Position numbers and translations under genes: made by a program
Part shown: one piece after another, positions 63,804 through 64,000 of the stretch
Layout: every line of letters begins with the position of its first letter
Numbering within the stretch: the first letter of the stretch is position 1
Assembly: GCA_037127315.1 (NCBI GenBank)
Contig: JBBBDQ010001270.1
Coordinates: 423,501-487,500, forward strand
Direction: 5' to 3'
Source: Ascarosepion bandense
Taxonomy: Eukaryota > Mollusca > Cephalopoda > Sepiida > Sepiidae
Length of the DNA stretch: 64,000 nt
The notes under the pieces: generated by a model
Databases searched by the model: none
What the model saw: only the letters and a program-made list of their open reading frames with translations
What the model was told of the DNA's origin: nothing

Positions 63804-64000
63804 TTGACAATTATTGCCTCACCTTGGAGTGGCATATTTCGTTCTTCCTTGGGCCATCTGGCTGCCGTCGCGATCAAATTATCTTTTATGAACAGAAATA
63901 ATCCAGCTGTCTCTGGGGGGAAAGCGGTTGACACAGATACACAACGTTCACTCGAGGAAGTAATTCTCTGGAGAAAGAAGGTTGCAGACGGATAACAAAA
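63804..64000. other. No recognisable gene at the right edge
   Basis: A 63-codon open frame (63804-63995) without a recognisable domain reaches the window edge. It could be part of something larger outside the window. Confidence 0.4.

Noticed and set aside
63804..63995. A 63-aa protein at the right edge
   Set aside because: No domain recognised and it runs to the window edge; left as unassigned.

Overview
This window is eukaryotic DNA, almost certainly from an invertebrate animal. It is AT-rich, full of microsatellites, and packed with non-LTR retrotransposons, SINEs, solo LTRs and Tc1/mariner relics. I found no convincing host protein-coding gene, no intact tRNA or rRNA gene, no CRISPR and no operon. 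Every open frame whose protein I can recognise belongs to a mobile element, and all are truncated or broken. I cannot name the species. The repeat spectrum would fit a lophotrochozoan such as a mollusc, or another marine invertebrate, but this is only an inference.

Repeat families, with names used only in this report. LINE-A: an endonuclease/reverse-transcriptase (EN/RT) LINE resembling the RTE group, whose ORF stop runs almost directly into a (GAA)n tail; about 17 loci. LINE-B: a Jockey/CR1-like LINE with the RT motifs GVPQGS and YADD and a conserved 3' hairpin followed by GTGAAATGATT and poly-A; about 19 loci. LINE-C and LINE-D: small remnants. T-SINE: a tRNA-headed SINE of about 305 bp with a perfect 3' hairpin. 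5S-SINE: a 5S rRNA head fused to the same tRNA head and central body, with a different 3' tail; three copies. LTR-1: solo LTRs of TGTTATG...CATAACA type, two of them with perfect 5-bp target duplications. There is also one Gypsy-like element, one 1556-bp Tc1-like element, degenerate mariner pieces, and unclassified elements G, H and I.

Layout. 0-5.7 kb: SINE, LINE-A fragments and a LINE-A-derived tandem array split by LINE-B, then a solo LTR split by element G. 5.8-14.8 kb: a decayed satellite (about 110-bp unit) broken up by SINEs, LINEs and LTRs, including a LINE-A copy with a 0.3-kb (CTT)n tract and a 5S-SINE. 15-27 kb: LINE and LTR mosaic with the second 5S-SINE and more LINE-derived tandem arrays. 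27.4-28.7 kb: a 310-bp SINE-plus-hairpin tandem array. 29-30 kb: AT-rich repeats. 30.3-31.9 kb: Tc1-like element. 33.4-36.9 kb: Gypsy-like element inside a T-SINE. 37-38.8 kb: LINE-D. 39.4-44.6 kb: third 5S-SINE and inverted pairs of element G. 46-48.9 kb: SINE dimer, a LINE-A split by a SINE, and a LINE-B 119-bp array. 49.4-52.4 kb: LINE-B chimeras, a near-perfect palindrome and a minisatellite. 54-57.8 kb: LINE mosaics with a local duplication and a solo LTR. 58.8-64 kb: mariner pieces, microsatellites, LINE-A, SINEs and element H.

The genes do not work together as a pathway. The window reads as a layered record of insertions. The most notable signals are the 5S-tRNA composite SINE that shares its central body with a tRNA-only SINE, the repeated birth of short tandem arrays from pieces of LINEs and SINEs, covarying 3' hairpins in LINE-B, and inverted loops in the SINE hairpin.
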